In this document: piece after piece, positions 49,861 to 58,909 of the stretch | Layout: each line of letters opens with the position of its first letter | Position numbering within the stretch: position 1 is the first letter of the stretch | Assembly (NCBI GenBank): GCA_022842445.1 | Contig: JALHPO010000012.1 | Coordinates: forward strand, 1 to 62,963 | Origin: Nitrospira sp. | GTDB lineage: Bacteria; Nitrospirota; Nitrospiria; Nitrospirales; Nitrospiraceae | DNA: 62,963 bases | Reading direction: 5' to 3' | Position numbers and translations under genes: made by a program | Notes under the pieces: generated by a model | What the model saw: only the letters and a program-made list of their open reading frames with translations | Told to the model about the DNA's origin: nothing | The model's database searches: none

Positions 49861-50243
49861 GCATTGTCCTGATGGACCGATGGCAGCCTAAACTCTTTGT
49901 GGGAGGAGATCAAGAGGCGAGAGTAATGGTCGATCAGGGATCTTGATACGCTTAGCGCAGTTCCTGTCACATTACGCGGTTTGTCCTGTCTGGTCGGCCG
50001 ACTCTTGTGCCGGGCAGGATGACAAGCCTCCCTCCCGGTTTGACCAAACCTTTGCCTGTAAGTCGTCGTTTCACCTCCTCATCCCAAGTGCATCCGTCTG
50101 TTCAAACTTGGGCTCCTGCCCGAAAGCATACAGCCGTACTGCGAAGATGCACGGGTCATTACGGAAGGGACTGCGTGGTTTGGTTCAGGCTTGACATCGA
50201 GTTTGAGAAGGTTCAAGAAACATAGGACATCGCTAGGGTGAAC
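49861..50243. other. Divergent upstream region with palindromes
   Basis: No gene supported in these 383 bases. GGTTTG-AC-CAAACC (50037-50050) is an operator-like palindrome, and CCCAAGT (50083-50089) with ACTTGGG (50106-50112) can form a hairpin. TTGACA at 50191 lacks a convincing -10 partner. The palindromes could regulate the phosphofructokinase fusion or the divergent NPYSP gene. Confidence 0.4.
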
Positions 50244-52607
50244 ATGCCGCCTCCAGTCGACCCATTGAATTTTGTGACGCTTGAAGGACTGCTTCTCTAC
50301 GGGGACGCACTCACACGTCTGCCTCGGATCGGCGAGTTGACCCTTCCTCCGCCACTGCCGACACGATCGGACCGGTTGGAGCGGGCCAGGACTGCGACAT
50401 CAGAGATCCTGTCGCTGGTTCAGCGTGCCCGCCAAGGATTCGCGAATGCCTCCGAATATCGTGCCGCCAGGCGAACGGTGATCGATCACGCCTGTGGGGG
50501 TGACGCCCTGGTGTTTTATGCGGCGTGGAACTGCTTGGCGGCGGGAGGAGAACTTGCGCCGCTCTTTCGTGCGGCAATCGGACACTGTCAGAAGCCTCTC
50601 GTTCGGCGGCCTGTGGCGATTGTGTCACGCGCGCAGCTCACGCCGGAGCTTGCGGAAGGACGGATTGTTCTTGATCTCGGCGATGACCGTTTTTGGCTGT
50701 TGCCCCGGGATCTGACTGAGCGCGCCTTGCTGTTCGCGATGAGACATGGGGTGTCGCAGGTGGAGAGCAAGACCCACCGAGTCGGATGCCGGCTCGCCAA
50801 TGTGCTGGACCGGGACCGGGGTTTCGCCAAGGCTGATGCCGTCGGTCTGGCATTGGCCAAGATTATCGGAGTCGTGGGCCGGCAGTTGGACTATCTGCAC
50901 GTGCGCAATTATTTGGACCCAGGGGCGTTCGTCCAACTTGTCAGTCGAAGCCCCAATACCACTCAGCTCTGCCAACGAGTGTCGGCCGCCATTCTAACGG
51001 GGAAAGCAGATTTCGATCCACCACAGATCGCTGACGCATTGGACTCTCAGGATTTTGGATGGGTCACGGGGATCGAGAAATCCGCAGAAGCGGAGGCCGC
51101 GGCGCACGCATTCGGAGTCGACGTGAAGACGGCCAAGAAGCTGATCAAGCATCCGCTCTATTGCTATCCTGGGGGCAATTCATTTTTCGACACCTACGTC
51201 ACCGTCGTGGATGGGGTGCATCGTCTCGCGGATACTCATCGCGGTTCTGTGTCCTGTCTCTACACGCATAGTTCGACGTTGCGGGCCCTGGTGATCTTTC
51301 TGGACCCCCGCCCGTTCACCGAGGCCTTCTCCGAGTTCGGCGAGTATAAAGAGGGGCAGGACAATGTCGTCCTCCTGACCTATGAGAACGGGCAGATCTC
51401 CGGCTATTCGACGGCAGTCGGTCTGTCGGAACGTGAGCGGGTGGAACGGGATGCTTGGGTGTCGGTAGAGCGTCAGCGACGGGATCGCGTGACATTGAAG
51501 CCGCGACAGGTAAAACAACTGGTGGCGCTCGTGTCGGGTGGAGACTTTGCGGGCGCCGGGGCGGCGCTGAAGGAATTTCGAGTTGCCGGAAACCGGTTCG
51601 GTTTGGATGTCTATTTTGTGCGGCACGGATTTCTGGGATTGGCCAACAACTGGATCGAAAAGGTTTCTGAGCAGGACACGCGCATGCTGGGCAGCCGGCC
51701 GAGCAGTCCGATCGGCAGCAGCCGGTTTGAAGACTTCAAGGACGAACAGGTGCAGCAAGCGGCGGTCCGCAATCTGGAGCCGTATCTGCGGGACGGCGCG
51801 CTCGTGGTGCTGGGGGGGGATGGAAGCCTGCGCGGGGCGCGCGCGATGTATGAGATGTTCGGCGTTCAGGTCACCGGCATCCCCGGCACGATCGACAACA
51901 ATATCGGCGGGACGACCTCATTGGGCTTCCACTCGGCCATTCGACTGGCGGATCAGTCGATTGAATCGTTGAAGGCGACAAGCTCCGCGATGGGCAGCAT
52001 CTTTTTCGTAGAATTGATGGGGGCGGGATCCGGCCATCTGGCCTTGGCCTGCGCGTATCAAGCCAGAGCCGAGGGAGTCCTCGTCAATGAGCATCCGGAT
52101 CCGGATGGCTACATCGATGACGTGATTCTCGGAACTCTGAAGCGGTCCTTAGGTGTGCCCAACAAGAGCCATCTATTCATCGTCGCCGAGCGAACACCGC
52201 ATCGGCATCATCCTGAGGGTGGTGTTCACGGATTACCAGACTATGTGGCCCGTGAAATTTCAAAGTGGCCTCAGGTGTACCCTCGGCCCGGTCACTATCC
52301 GCTCACTCCCGCCACGAAGACCACGATTCTCGGGCATACGCTCCGGGGCGCCTCGCCTGCGCCGGAAGACAAGGCGATCGCGCAGCACTTGGCGTATGAA
52401 ACCGTCAAGCGGTTGGTGGAACGACCCGAAGACATCGTCGGAAGCATCGCAGCCTTTCGCGATCCGGGCCACATCGAAACGATACCCTTGCACGCGCTGA
52501 CTTCCAAGCCATTCGATTGGGAAGCCTTTTCGCGCATGCATGGTCGGGACAGCCCGTCAAACGATGGCCGGGGATACGCCGTTGACATTTCTTCGCCGGA
52601 CACATAA
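50244..52607 (+). CDS. Histidine-phosphatase/phosphofructokinase fusion
   Basis: 787 residues from ATG 50244 (GTG 50238 possible). Residues about 1-160: unknown alpha/beta part. About 160-400: histidine phosphatase (phosphoglycerate-mutase) fold with MRHG (RHG near 168), CYPGGNSFFDTYVTVVDGV, and LYTHSSTLRALVIF (second His near 342); the usual SPLxRA Arg is replaced (SPNTTQ) and the catalytic-acid Glu looks like LDSQDFG. About 425-787: ATP-type phosphofructokinase: LVSGGDFAGAG, VLGGDGS (ATP-type), GIPGTIDNN (catalytic Asp kept; the following Asp is Asn), ELMGAGSGH (the usual Arg of MGR is absent). The phosphatase domain may be degenerate or regulatory. It probably acts in glycolysis; the ribosome hibernation and pyruvate kinase genes follow. 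Confidence 0.82.
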   Translation: MPPPVDPLNFVTLEGLLLYGDALTRLPRIGELTLPPPLPTRSDRLERARTATSEILSLVQRARQGFANASEYRAARRTVIDHACGGDALVFYAAWNCLAAGGELAPLFRAAIGHCQKPLVRRPVAIVSRAQLTPELAEGRIVLDLGDDRFWLLPRDLTERALLFAMRHGVSQVESKTHRVGCRLANVLDRDRGFAKADAVGLALAKIIGVVGRQLDYLHVRNYLDPGAFVQLVSRSPNTTQLCQRVSAAILTGKADFDPPQIADALDSQDFGWVTGIEKSAEAEAAAHAFGVDVKTAKKLIKHPLYCYPGGNSFFDTYVTVVDGVHRLADTHRGSVSCLYTHSSTLRALVIFLDPRPFTEAFSEFGEYKEGQDNVVLLTYENGQISGYSTAVGLSERERVERDAWVSVERQRRDRVTLKPRQVKQLVALVSGGDFAGAGAALKEFRVAGNRFGLDVYFVRHGFLGLANNWIEKVSEQDTRMLGSRPSSPIGSSRFEDFKDEQVQQAAVRNLEPYLRDGALVVLGGDGSLRGARAMYEMFGVQVTGIPGTIDNNIGGTTSLGFHSAIRLADQSIESLKATSSAMGSIFFVELMGAGSGHLALACAYQARAEGVLVNEHPDPDGYIDDVILGTLKRSLGVPNKSHLFIVAERTPHRHHPEGGVHGLPDYVAREISKWPQVYPRPGHYPLTPATKTTILGHTLRGASPAPEDKAIAQHLAYETVKRLVERPEDIVGSIAAFRDPGHIETIPLHALTSKPFDWEAFSRMHGRDSPSNDGRGYAVDISSPDT

Positions 52608-52647
52608 GGTCAACGATCACTGTGCGGAAATACTTTACAAGTCTGGA

Positions 52648-52657
52648 GGGGGGGGGG
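52648..52657 (+). repeat. G10 tract in the ribosome-binding region of the hibernation-factor gene
   Basis: Ten uninterrupted G follow GGA and end three bases before the ATG at 52661. The tract is itself the ribosome-binding site region, so a change in length would move the Shine-Dalgarno spacing. Confidence 0.85.
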
Positions 52658-52660
52658 CGC

Positions 52661-53005
52661 ATGCAGATTCAGGTCCATACCGACAACCACATCACGGGAC
52701 GCGAAGATGTCGTGCGTCTTGTCCATGCCAGCGTGGAGGGCACGATAACCCGATTCTCCGATCGGATTACACGAGTAGAGGCCCATCTCAGCGATACGAA
52801 CGGACATAAATCGAAGGGCGACGATTTTCGATGCGTGCTTGAAGCGAGATTGGCCGGCCTTCAGCCCATCGTAGTGAGCCATCAGGGGCCGACCATCGAG
52901 CTCGCCGTTGCAGAAGCGGCGGAGAAGTTGGAACGGTCGATCGAGAGCAAACTGGGGCGAATTCATGATCGGGTGCCGGCGCCGGACCCGGACCAGGAAC
53001 CGTGA
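52661..53005 (+). CDS. HPF/RaiA-type ribosome hibernation protein
   Basis: 114 residues: MQIQVHTDNHITGREDVVRLVHASVEGTITRFSDRITRVEAHLSD, EARLAGLQPIVVSHQGPTIELAVAEAAEKLERSIESKLGRI is the HPF/YfiA alpha-beta fold. It docks in the 30S decoding region and idles ribosomes under starvation. The G-tract just before the start could make its level variable. The long-form dimerisation domain is missing (short HPF). Confidence 0.85.
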   Translation: MQIQVHTDNHITGREDVVRLVHASVEGTITRFSDRITRVEAHLSDTNGHKSKGDDFRCVLEARLAGLQPIVVSHQGPTIELAVAEAAEKLERSIESKLGRIHDRVPAPDPDQEP

Positions 53006-53040
53006 TACCACGGATGGAGGATATTGCAGGCGGGTCGGGG

Positions 53041-54510
53041 CTATCCTACTTCATGAAGCTTAATCAAATTGGTCCCGCCGGGATGGCCCACTCTCGTCCC
53101 GGATAGAATGACAATCTTTTCTCCTGCCATGACCAGGCCTTCCACTTTCAAGCGGTGCTCAGCCTCAGTGACTCGCGCATCAGTCTGCTCGATTTGCGGC
53201 ACCGTGTAGGGACGAACCCCCCAATAGAGCGCCATCCGCTGCCGGACCGCTTCAAATGGTGTGAAGGCGATGATCGGCGGAGCCGGGCGTTGCTTGGAAA
53301 TCAATCGAGCCGTCGTCCCCTGTTCGCTGAAGGCCACGATTGCGCGTGCGGAAATAGCTTTGGCGGCAGAAGATGCCGCCGTGCAGATGGCTTCAGGAAA
53401 GGGAAGGTGTTCCATATCCGTATGGCGTTTGGGCAGGATGTTCGGTTCAGCGGCTTCTTCCGCTGCACGAACGATGCGATCCATGACACGAACGGTTTCG
53501 ATCGGATATGCGCCAACGGCTGTTTCAGCGGACAGCATCACCGCATCGGTGCCGTCGAATACCGCGTTGGCGACATCCGAAGCTTCAGCTCTGGTCGGAC
53601 GCAATGCCTGGGTCATCGATTCCAGCATCTGTGTCGCCGTGATGACAAGACGGCGCCGGCGATTCGCTTCTGCGATGATGCGTTTCTGTAACACAGGCAC
53701 TGCTTCAGGTCCCATCTCGACGCCAAGATCGCCACGCGCGACCATCACCCCGTCTGCCTGTTCCAGGATCGCATCCAAAGCCGTGATAGCCTCAGCCCGT
53801 TCGATTTTCGCGATGATGGGCTGAGTACCGCCGCATTGCACAAGCCATGTGCGCGCCGCCACGATGTCTTCAGGTCCTCGGACGAACGACAACGCCACAT
53901 AATCGACTCCCTGTGAGACTCCGAATCGGATGTCCTCCCGGTCTTTGTCGGTCAGCGTAGGGGCGCTGACATCCGTGCCAGGCAGATTGATTCCTTTGTG
54001 TGACGAAATCTTTCCCCCAGTCGCAACGGTGCAGTCGATGGACTCCTCGAAAATGCGGTCGGCGATGAGTTCGATCAGTCCATCGTTGATCAAAATCCTG
54101 GCGCCCGGCAGGATGTCACGCGTGAGGGCCGGATAGACAACCGGAATGACTGGAACGGAAGGGGGGACGAGGGGTTGGGTCAGGGCAAGGGAATGTGGGC
54201 TCGTCTCATCTCCTGATCGAGTAGATACGATCCGTACGCACACCGACTGGCCGGCTCGCACCTCAACGCCCCCGTCCGGCAATTTGCCCACTCGTATCCT
54301 GGGGCCCTGGACATCTTGGATGATGGCGACCGCCACCCGTTGCCGAGCTGCTGCCTGGCGAATCGCTGTAATGGCAGCGGCATGGGACTCATGCGTGCCA
54401 TGAGAGAAATTCAGCCGTGCTGCATTCATGCCGCTTTGGATGAGCTGTTCAAGCATCGATGGCGATGCCGTCGCAGGCCCGATGGTGCAGACAATCTTCG
54501 CTTTACGCAT
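53041..54510 (-). CDS. pyk: Pyruvate kinase
   Basis: 489 residues from ATG 54510 (an upstream-open frame to 54696 adds an unlikely N-terminus). Motifs: RKAKIVCTIGPATASPSMLEQLIQSGMNAARLNFSHG, IIQDVQGPRIRVG, IIAKIERAEAI (substrate Lys), MVARGDLGVEMG (Mg site), TATQMLESM, and the C-terminal regulatory domain ending RVGHPGGTNLIKLHEVG. Converts phosphoenolpyruvate and ADP to pyruvate and ATP. It may be leaderless: TACTCT lies seven bases before the ATG. Confidence 0.93.
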   Translation of the reverse strand: MRKAKIVCTIGPATASPSMLEQLIQSGMNAARLNFSHGTHESHAAAITAIRQAAARQRVAVAIIQDVQGPRIRVGKLPDGGVEVRAGQSVCVRIVSTRSGDETSPHSLALTQPLVPPSVPVIPVVYPALTRDILPGARILINDGLIELIADRIFEESIDCTVATGGKISSHKGINLPGTDVSAPTLTDKDREDIRFGVSQGVDYVALSFVRGPEDIVAARTWLVQCGGTQPIIAKIERAEAITALDAILEQADGVMVARGDLGVEMGPEAVPVLQKRIIAEANRRRRLVITATQMLESMTQALRPTRAEASDVANAVFDGTDAVMLSAETAVGAYPIETVRVMDRIVRAAEEAAEPNILPKRHTDMEHLPFPEAICTAASSAAKAISARAIVAFSEQGTTARLISKQRPAPPIIAFTPFEAVRQRMALYWGVRPYTVPQIEQTDARVTEAEHRLKVEGLVMAGEKIVILSGTRVGHPGGTNLIKLHEVG

Positions 54511-54767
54511 GGTGGGCAGAGTAGCACAGAAGTATCGCGCACCATAGCCGGTTTTTCTAAGGAACCCGGGCGGCACTCCCGACTGTGGAAGAAACAGAGG
54601 CTGATCAAAGCAGCACCGGCTCGCTATGATCAGATGCTCAACTGCGGTTGGAAGGAGATTCCGGTATTGACGCCATCGTGTAGGCGCTACAGGCACCTAA
54701 TCCGGGTGAGCCGAGCCCCACGCCCTGTGCCGCTGAACGGCGCAGGATCAAGCTTCAATGATCCAGG

Positions 54768-56318
54768 TTAGGGAGCAAAGGCCCAGAAAGCCCCGAGTCC
54801 TGCATCATCGGCAGGGCCGCCCACGAGGGCGGTTGCACCATCGGCACTGAGCGCGACAGAAGTCCCTTGCTCCGCGGCGCCCACAGCGCCGGTGCCGACG
54901 CGCTTCGTACCTTGCTGTATCCAGGCAATGCCGGTTTGAGTGAAGACCCAGGCCGCGCCGGTTTGTGTGTCATCGGCTGGACCACCCACGAGCGCGGTCG
55001 CACCATCAGCGCTGAGTGCTACGGACCAGCCTTGCCAGGCCGCGCCCCCCGCGCCGGTGCCAACAAGCTTCGTACCCTGCTGTGTCCAGCTGCCGCCGGT
55101 TCGGGTGAAGACCCAGGCCGCGCCGGTGTTTGCGTCATCGGCTGGACCGCCCGCGAGCGCGGTCGCACCATCAGCGCTGAGTGCTACGGACCAGCCTTGC
55201 CAGGCCGCGCCCCCCGCGCCGGTGCCAACAAGCTTCGTACCCTGCTGTGTCCAGCTGCCACCGGTTCGGGTGAAGACCCAGGCCGCGCCGGTGTTTGCGT
55301 CATCGGCTGGACCGCCCACGAGCGCGGTCGCACCATCAGCGCTGAGCGCTATGGACCAGCCTTGCCAGGCCGCGCCCCCCGCGCCGGTGCCCACCAACTT
55401 CCCGCCCTGCTGCGTCCAGCTGCCGCCGGTTCGGGTGAAGACCCAGGCCGCGCCGGTGTTTGCGTCATCGGCTGGACCGCCCACGAGCGCGGTGGCACCA
55501 TCAGCGCTGAGCGCTACGGACCAACTTTGCTGCGCCCCGCCCACGGCACCGGTGCCGACTAACTTCGTACCCTGCTGTGTCCAGCTGCCGCCGGTTCGGA
55601 TGAAGACCCAGGCCGCGCCGGTGTTTGCGTCATCGGCTGGACCGCCCACGAGCGCGGTGGCACCATCGGCACTGAGCGCCACGGAATGGCCTTGCCACGC
55701 CGCGCCCACGGCACCGGTGCCAACAAGCTTCGTGCCTTCCTGTGTCCAGGTGCCACCGGTTCGGGCGAAGACCCAGGCCGCGCCGGCGTTTGCGTCATCG
55801 GCCGGGCCGCCCACGAGCGCGGTGGCACCATCGGCACTGAGCGCCACGGAATAGCCCTGCTGCACGAGGCCCACGGCGGCACCGGTGCCAATAAGCTTCG
55901 GTCCCTGCTGCGTCGTGGGCAGCCCGGTACTGGCGACCGTAAAGAGGCCTGAACTTGTGAGCACGTCAGAAGCCCTCGTCACTTGAACCGGACCGGTGAC
56001 AGCACCTGGCATGACCAGGGCGGTCAGTGCACTGCCAGACTGGCTTAATACAATAGCGGGGGTTCCACCGATGGTTACGGATTGAGTGGTGGAAAAGTTA
56101 GTTCCTGTTACTGTGACGATCGTGCCGATCCCCCCGGTGGTCGGTGTAAAGGCCAACACTGTGGCCGCAGAAGACGTGGCCGCACGAGACCGCGGTGCAG
56201 TATCCTCACCACCGCACGCACTCAATACCGCCAGGCACCCCATCAGCACCAGCATGATGGTGGACAGAGCGGGTCTCTGGCGGTTCCCAAACGGTGAGGA
56301 TGTCGTGTTCCCGATCAT
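54768..56318 (-). CDS. Lipoprotein with IPT/TIG domain and seven FG-GAP-like repeats
   Basis: 516 residues: AGGAG before the ATG, lipobox VLSAC, an IPT/TIG immunoglobulin-like domain (about 55-130, VLAFTPTTGGIGTIVTVTGTNF), then seven 55-residue repeats (SVALSADGATALVGGPADDANTGAAWVF core) that look like integrin FG-GAP blades of a beta-propeller. Probably a surface adhesin or binding protein. The repeats are nearly identical in DNA. Confidence 0.82.
   Translation of the reverse strand: MIGNTTSSPFGNRQRPALSTIMLVLMGCLAVLSACGGEDTAPRSRAATSSAATVLAFTPTTGGIGTIVTVTGTNFSTTQSVTIGGTPAIVLSQSGSALTALVMPGAVTGPVQVTRASDVLTSSGLFTVASTGLPTTQQGPKLIGTGAAVGLVQQGYSVALSADGATALVGGPADDANAGAAWVFARTGGTWTQEGTKLVGTGAVGAAWQGHSVALSADGATALVGGPADDANTGAAWVFIRTGGSWTQQGTKLVGTGAVGGAQQSWSVALSADGATALVGGPADDANTGAAWVFTRTGGSWTQQGGKLVGTGAGGAAWQGWSIALSADGATALVGGPADDANTGAAWVFTRTGGSWTQQGTKLVGTGAGGAAWQGWSVALSADGATALAGGPADDANTGAAWVFTRTGGSWTQQGTKLVGTGAGGAAWQGWSVALSADGATALVGGPADDTQTGAAWVFTQTGIAWIQQGTKRVGTGAVGAAEQGTSVALSADGATALVGGPADDAGLGAFWAFAP
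54771..55910 (-). repeat. Seven tandem 165-bp coding repeats
   Basis: Each unit encodes one 55-residue blade; units around 55027 and 55192 are almost identical over their full length. They can recombine with one another and change the blade number. Confidence 0.85.
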
Positions 56319-56829
56319 TGGAATGTGCTCCTGTTGGGGCGGGTCTATCAGCTCAGTTCTGTTCCAGTCTCGTTGTGAGTCGATGCCCGTTATGATGACC
56401 GTGTAATGTATCGAGCTGGTCTCACTGGCCGCAACCCCTCCAGAGAGGGGATGAGGGCGCGCAAAGATCCCCCTTCGGAGGTCGGCGATAGATTGCAGAC
56501 GAGTGCATCGGGGACACTGAGCACATATAAATAGTACAAGAGGGCTCTTGGCTGACTCAAAGCAAATGGCATTGACAGGAGGTGCGCTGGTGGAACCTGA
56601 CCATTACCCTGACGGTTTAGATCAACGACGTGGCGAAGGTCCAGATCTGGTGCGCGTACGCCGAAGTGTTGCTCGGCGAAGCGTCCTTTGTCAGACCGAT
56701 CGTGATGTGTCGGGGGAAGTCCGGGGCAACAGGATGAAGTATGGCAGTATGGCGATGAGCCGTTGATTGTACAGCTAGAACGACACCGAGGAGATGTCAT
56801 GGCATCACCTCGGTGCGTTGTGCGTCGGT
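56319..56829. other. Non-coding gap upstream of the FG-GAP lipoprotein
   Basis: 511 bases with no supported gene; a 147-codon open frame on the minus strand has no start signal or family match. Its composition is mixed and there is no clear repeat. The section next to 56318 holds the AGGAG for the lipoprotein. Confidence 0.4.
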
Positions 56830-57564
56830 TCAAGGAATCTGGAGGCTGATGGAGAAGGAGGCTGCGTAACCCTTGTCGGCAGGAGAAGGAGCCAGCATCA
56901 GCCGGTCGCCGCCCTGCCTAAAGATCCAGTCCTGCCGGTTTCGCGTAGTGCGCGGTCCCCGCGCGGCATAGGGTGGAGTGGAGAGCACACGATCTGTGAT
57001 CGTATCGTCAAAGTACAATTGCGACGTAAAGTCGAAGCTTCGGCTCGCCGATGGGTTAGTGCGTATCTTGAAATGAAGATGCACGGCCCGTCCAGGGTAC
57101 CAGCCAGGATAGATTGTGACGAACCGAACCTCGCCCCGCATGTCGGTCATCTGATGGCCGCGCAAAAACTTCTGCCCCCGCGTGTCGAATCCAGAATCCT
57201 GCACATCGAAATAGATCCCCATGGCATCGCAGTGCCAAATATCCACTTGAGCACCGGGCAAGGGCCCGCAGTTTCCGGCGTTGAGCCGCACGACCTTAAA
57301 CGTCAGAGTCAGCGGCGTACCCTGTTTGATTTGACCACTGGCTGGATCAGAGCGGATATCGGATCGATGTAACCGTTCGTCGACGAAATACGGCCCTTCC
57401 ATTTGTTCCGGCCGAACAATACAAGCAGATTCCGCTTCGCCTGCAAATAATCGCCTTGGAATGAGGCCACCTCCCGCCAGCCATAATGCGCCAGTCGTAC
57501 CGAGCAGTGTTACGACTTGACGGCGGGACAGGACATGCCCTGATGGTTTGTCTGTAGGTTCCAT
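56830..57564 (-). CDS. Tat-exported intradiol ring-cleavage dioxygenase
   Basis: 244 residues. The N-terminus has a Tat signal (LSRRQVVTLLG), and the body matches protocatechuate 3,4-dioxygenase/intradiol enzymes: EGPYFVDERLHRSDIRSD (Tyr ligand), PLPGAQVDIWHCDAMGIY, RFVTIYPGWYPGRAVHLHFKI (Tyr, His, His iron ligands). It opens catechol-type rings using non-heme Fe(III), here in the periplasm, which is unusual for the classical cytoplasmic enzymes but known for Tat members. It ends the operon with the barrel and Slp genes. Confidence 0.85.
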   Translation of the reverse strand: MEPTDKPSGHVLSRRQVVTLLGTTGALWLAGGGLIPRRLFAGEAESACIVRPEQMEGPYFVDERLHRSDIRSDPASGQIKQGTPLTLTFKVVRLNAGNCGPLPGAQVDIWHCDAMGIYFDVQDSGFDTRGQKFLRGHQMTDMRGEVRFVTIYPGWYPGRAVHLHFKIRTNPSASRSFDFTSQLYFDDTITDRVLSTPPYAARGPRTTRNRQDWIFRQGGDRLMLAPSPADKGYAASFSISLQIP

Positions 57565-57570
57565 TAATGA

Positions 57571-58245
57571 TTACCTGCGCCTAAGGTGCGGTGAGGGGTT
57601 TCGTGGAGGAGGCGGTGGCGGCGAGGATCTTGGAGCGCCGATCGAAGGGCCGAAACGTCCTGAATAGGGGAAATGTCCATAGGGTCTGCCCCAATATCCA
57701 TAGGGTGCAAGTGGCGCAAGAAACGGGCCCAGAAACAGGGGACTGTCCGGCCTCTGCGCAACGGCTGTATTCCAATTAACGATGTGTTTGGCTTCGAGTA
57801 CCGGATAGGTCAATTCGCCTTCATCAAGAGGTTTGGTCGTCGAGCCCGTCACCGCACCGATGATGCTGACGGGTGTGCCTGGCGGTAGAGTTGCCGGGTC
57901 GACAAACGTACGATGCACAGCTATGAACCGCCCCTTTGAACGAAGGCGATCATCTGTTAACGGCCCATTGGGACCGACTGGAAGTTCCAGGATTTCTATT
58001 TCGGTCTCCGTTTCAGTCCGTTTCGCCCCAAGGATAATCCCGCCGAGCATGACCACTCGCCCAACGTAGTTTGCCGGAGTCTCCTGTAAATCGACAAATC
58101 TGACACCAGAATCAATTTGGGTTGCCAACTCTGATGGCACGCCGAGCAAGCCCGATTCCCGTTGAACTTGGTGGACGGATTCTCCACAAGATATGACGCC
58201 GAAGAGTCCTGCCAGTAGGGGAGGGAGCACAGCGCCGCGAAACAT
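57571..58245 (-). CDS. slp: Slp-family outer-membrane lipoprotein
   Basis: 224 residues from ATG 58245 with GGGAGG nine bases upstream; the lipobox ISC is followed by the Slp domain: VRFVDLQETPANYVGRVVMLGGIILG, EIEILELPVG, DRLRSKGRFIAV, PGTPVSIIGAVTG, and a C-terminal Pro/Tyr/Gly-rich tail (PYGYWGRPYG, PSSPPPPPPRNP-like). Slp proteins are induced by starvation in E. coli. Six bases separate it from the dioxygenase start. Confidence 0.82.
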   Translation of the reverse strand: MFRGAVLPPLLAGLFGVISCGESVHQVQRESGLLGVPSELATQIDSGVRFVDLQETPANYVGRVVMLGGIILGAKRTETETEIEILELPVGPNGPLTDDRLRSKGRFIAVHRTFVDPATLPPGTPVSIIGAVTGSTTKPLDEGELTYPVLEAKHIVNWNTAVAQRPDSPLFLGPFLAPLAPYGYWGRPYGHFPYSGRFGPSIGAPRSSPPPPPPRNPSPHLRRR

Positions 58246-58258
58246 AGAGCCTCCCTGT

Positions 58259-58909
58259 CTAAAAATGGTAGGACAGCCCACCCAGGATGTACTGCGCTCT
58301 ATAGTTGCCGGCAAAACCGCCATCGGGGCCGAATGCCTGATCGAATTGGAGCGATACGCCCTGATACTTATATTCCGTAAACACGGCCACGTGCGAAGTC
58401 AGAAATGCCCTGAGGCCGACCAATAGGTTCCAGGCCGCTGTTACATCAGTGTCGCTCTGGACGGTTGCAGTATCTCCGATGCGGGCGATTGCCGTGCCGA
58501 TCCCGGCACCTACATAGGGCTGAAAGGTGCGGCCTGGATATCGTGCGATGAAGTTTGCCCCGATCGTGGTGAGTCTTAAATGGACGCCGGGAACTTCATC
58601 TAAGGTTGGAGTGCGAGGCAAGCTCTTTATGTGAGGGGTCGTGTGCAGCACTTCACCCTCGATCCCGAACCAACTATGTCCTGGGAAGTAGCCTACCTTG
58701 GCGCCATAGGTGATCGAGTTCTGGAGATCAAAGTCTACGAGGGGGCCTGGCAGTCCAGCTTGCGGACCTGTTCCTCCAATGGTGTTGATTCGATCTGCGA
58801 AATTCACGCCGGCTGTTCCGGCAAGATACCATTCTGCGATAACGGTTGTGGGTGTGACAATGATTCCAGCGATGAACCAGAGGACCAAAAGAGTGGTACG
58901 TGCCGGCAT
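58259..58909 (-). CDS. OmpA/OmpW-like eight-strand outer-membrane protein
   Basis: 216 residues from ATG 58909; signal peptide ends VIA-E, followed by a small barrel: GTAGVNFADRINTIGG, KVGYFPGHSWFGIEGEVLHTTP, LRLTTIGANFIARYP, FQPYVGAGIGTAIARIG, LLVGLRAFLTSHVAVFTEYKY, YILGGLSYHF (terminal Phe). Likely eight strands. First gene of a three-gene run, 13 bases before the Slp start. Confidence 0.8.
   Translation of the reverse strand: MPARTTLLVLWFIAGIIVTPTTVIAEWYLAGTAGVNFADRINTIGGTGPQAGLPGPLVDFDLQNSITYGAKVGYFPGHSWFGIEGEVLHTTPHIKSLPRTPTLDEVPGVHLRLTTIGANFIARYPGRTFQPYVGAGIGTAIARIGDTATVQSDTDVTAAWNLLVGLRAFLTSHVAVFTEYKYQGVSLQFDQAFGPDGGFAGNYRAQYILGGLSYHF

Noticed and set aside
54867..55854. Long repetitive open frames on the plus strand opposite the FG-GAP gene
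   Set aside because: They mirror the 165-bp repeats, which keep all frames open; no start signal.
54771..55910. CRISPR-like array
   Set aside because: The units are adjacent 165-bp coding copies with no short palindromic repeat or unique spacer.
56390..56833. 147-codon frame on the minus strand
   Set aside because: No family match, poor composition and no ribosome-binding site.
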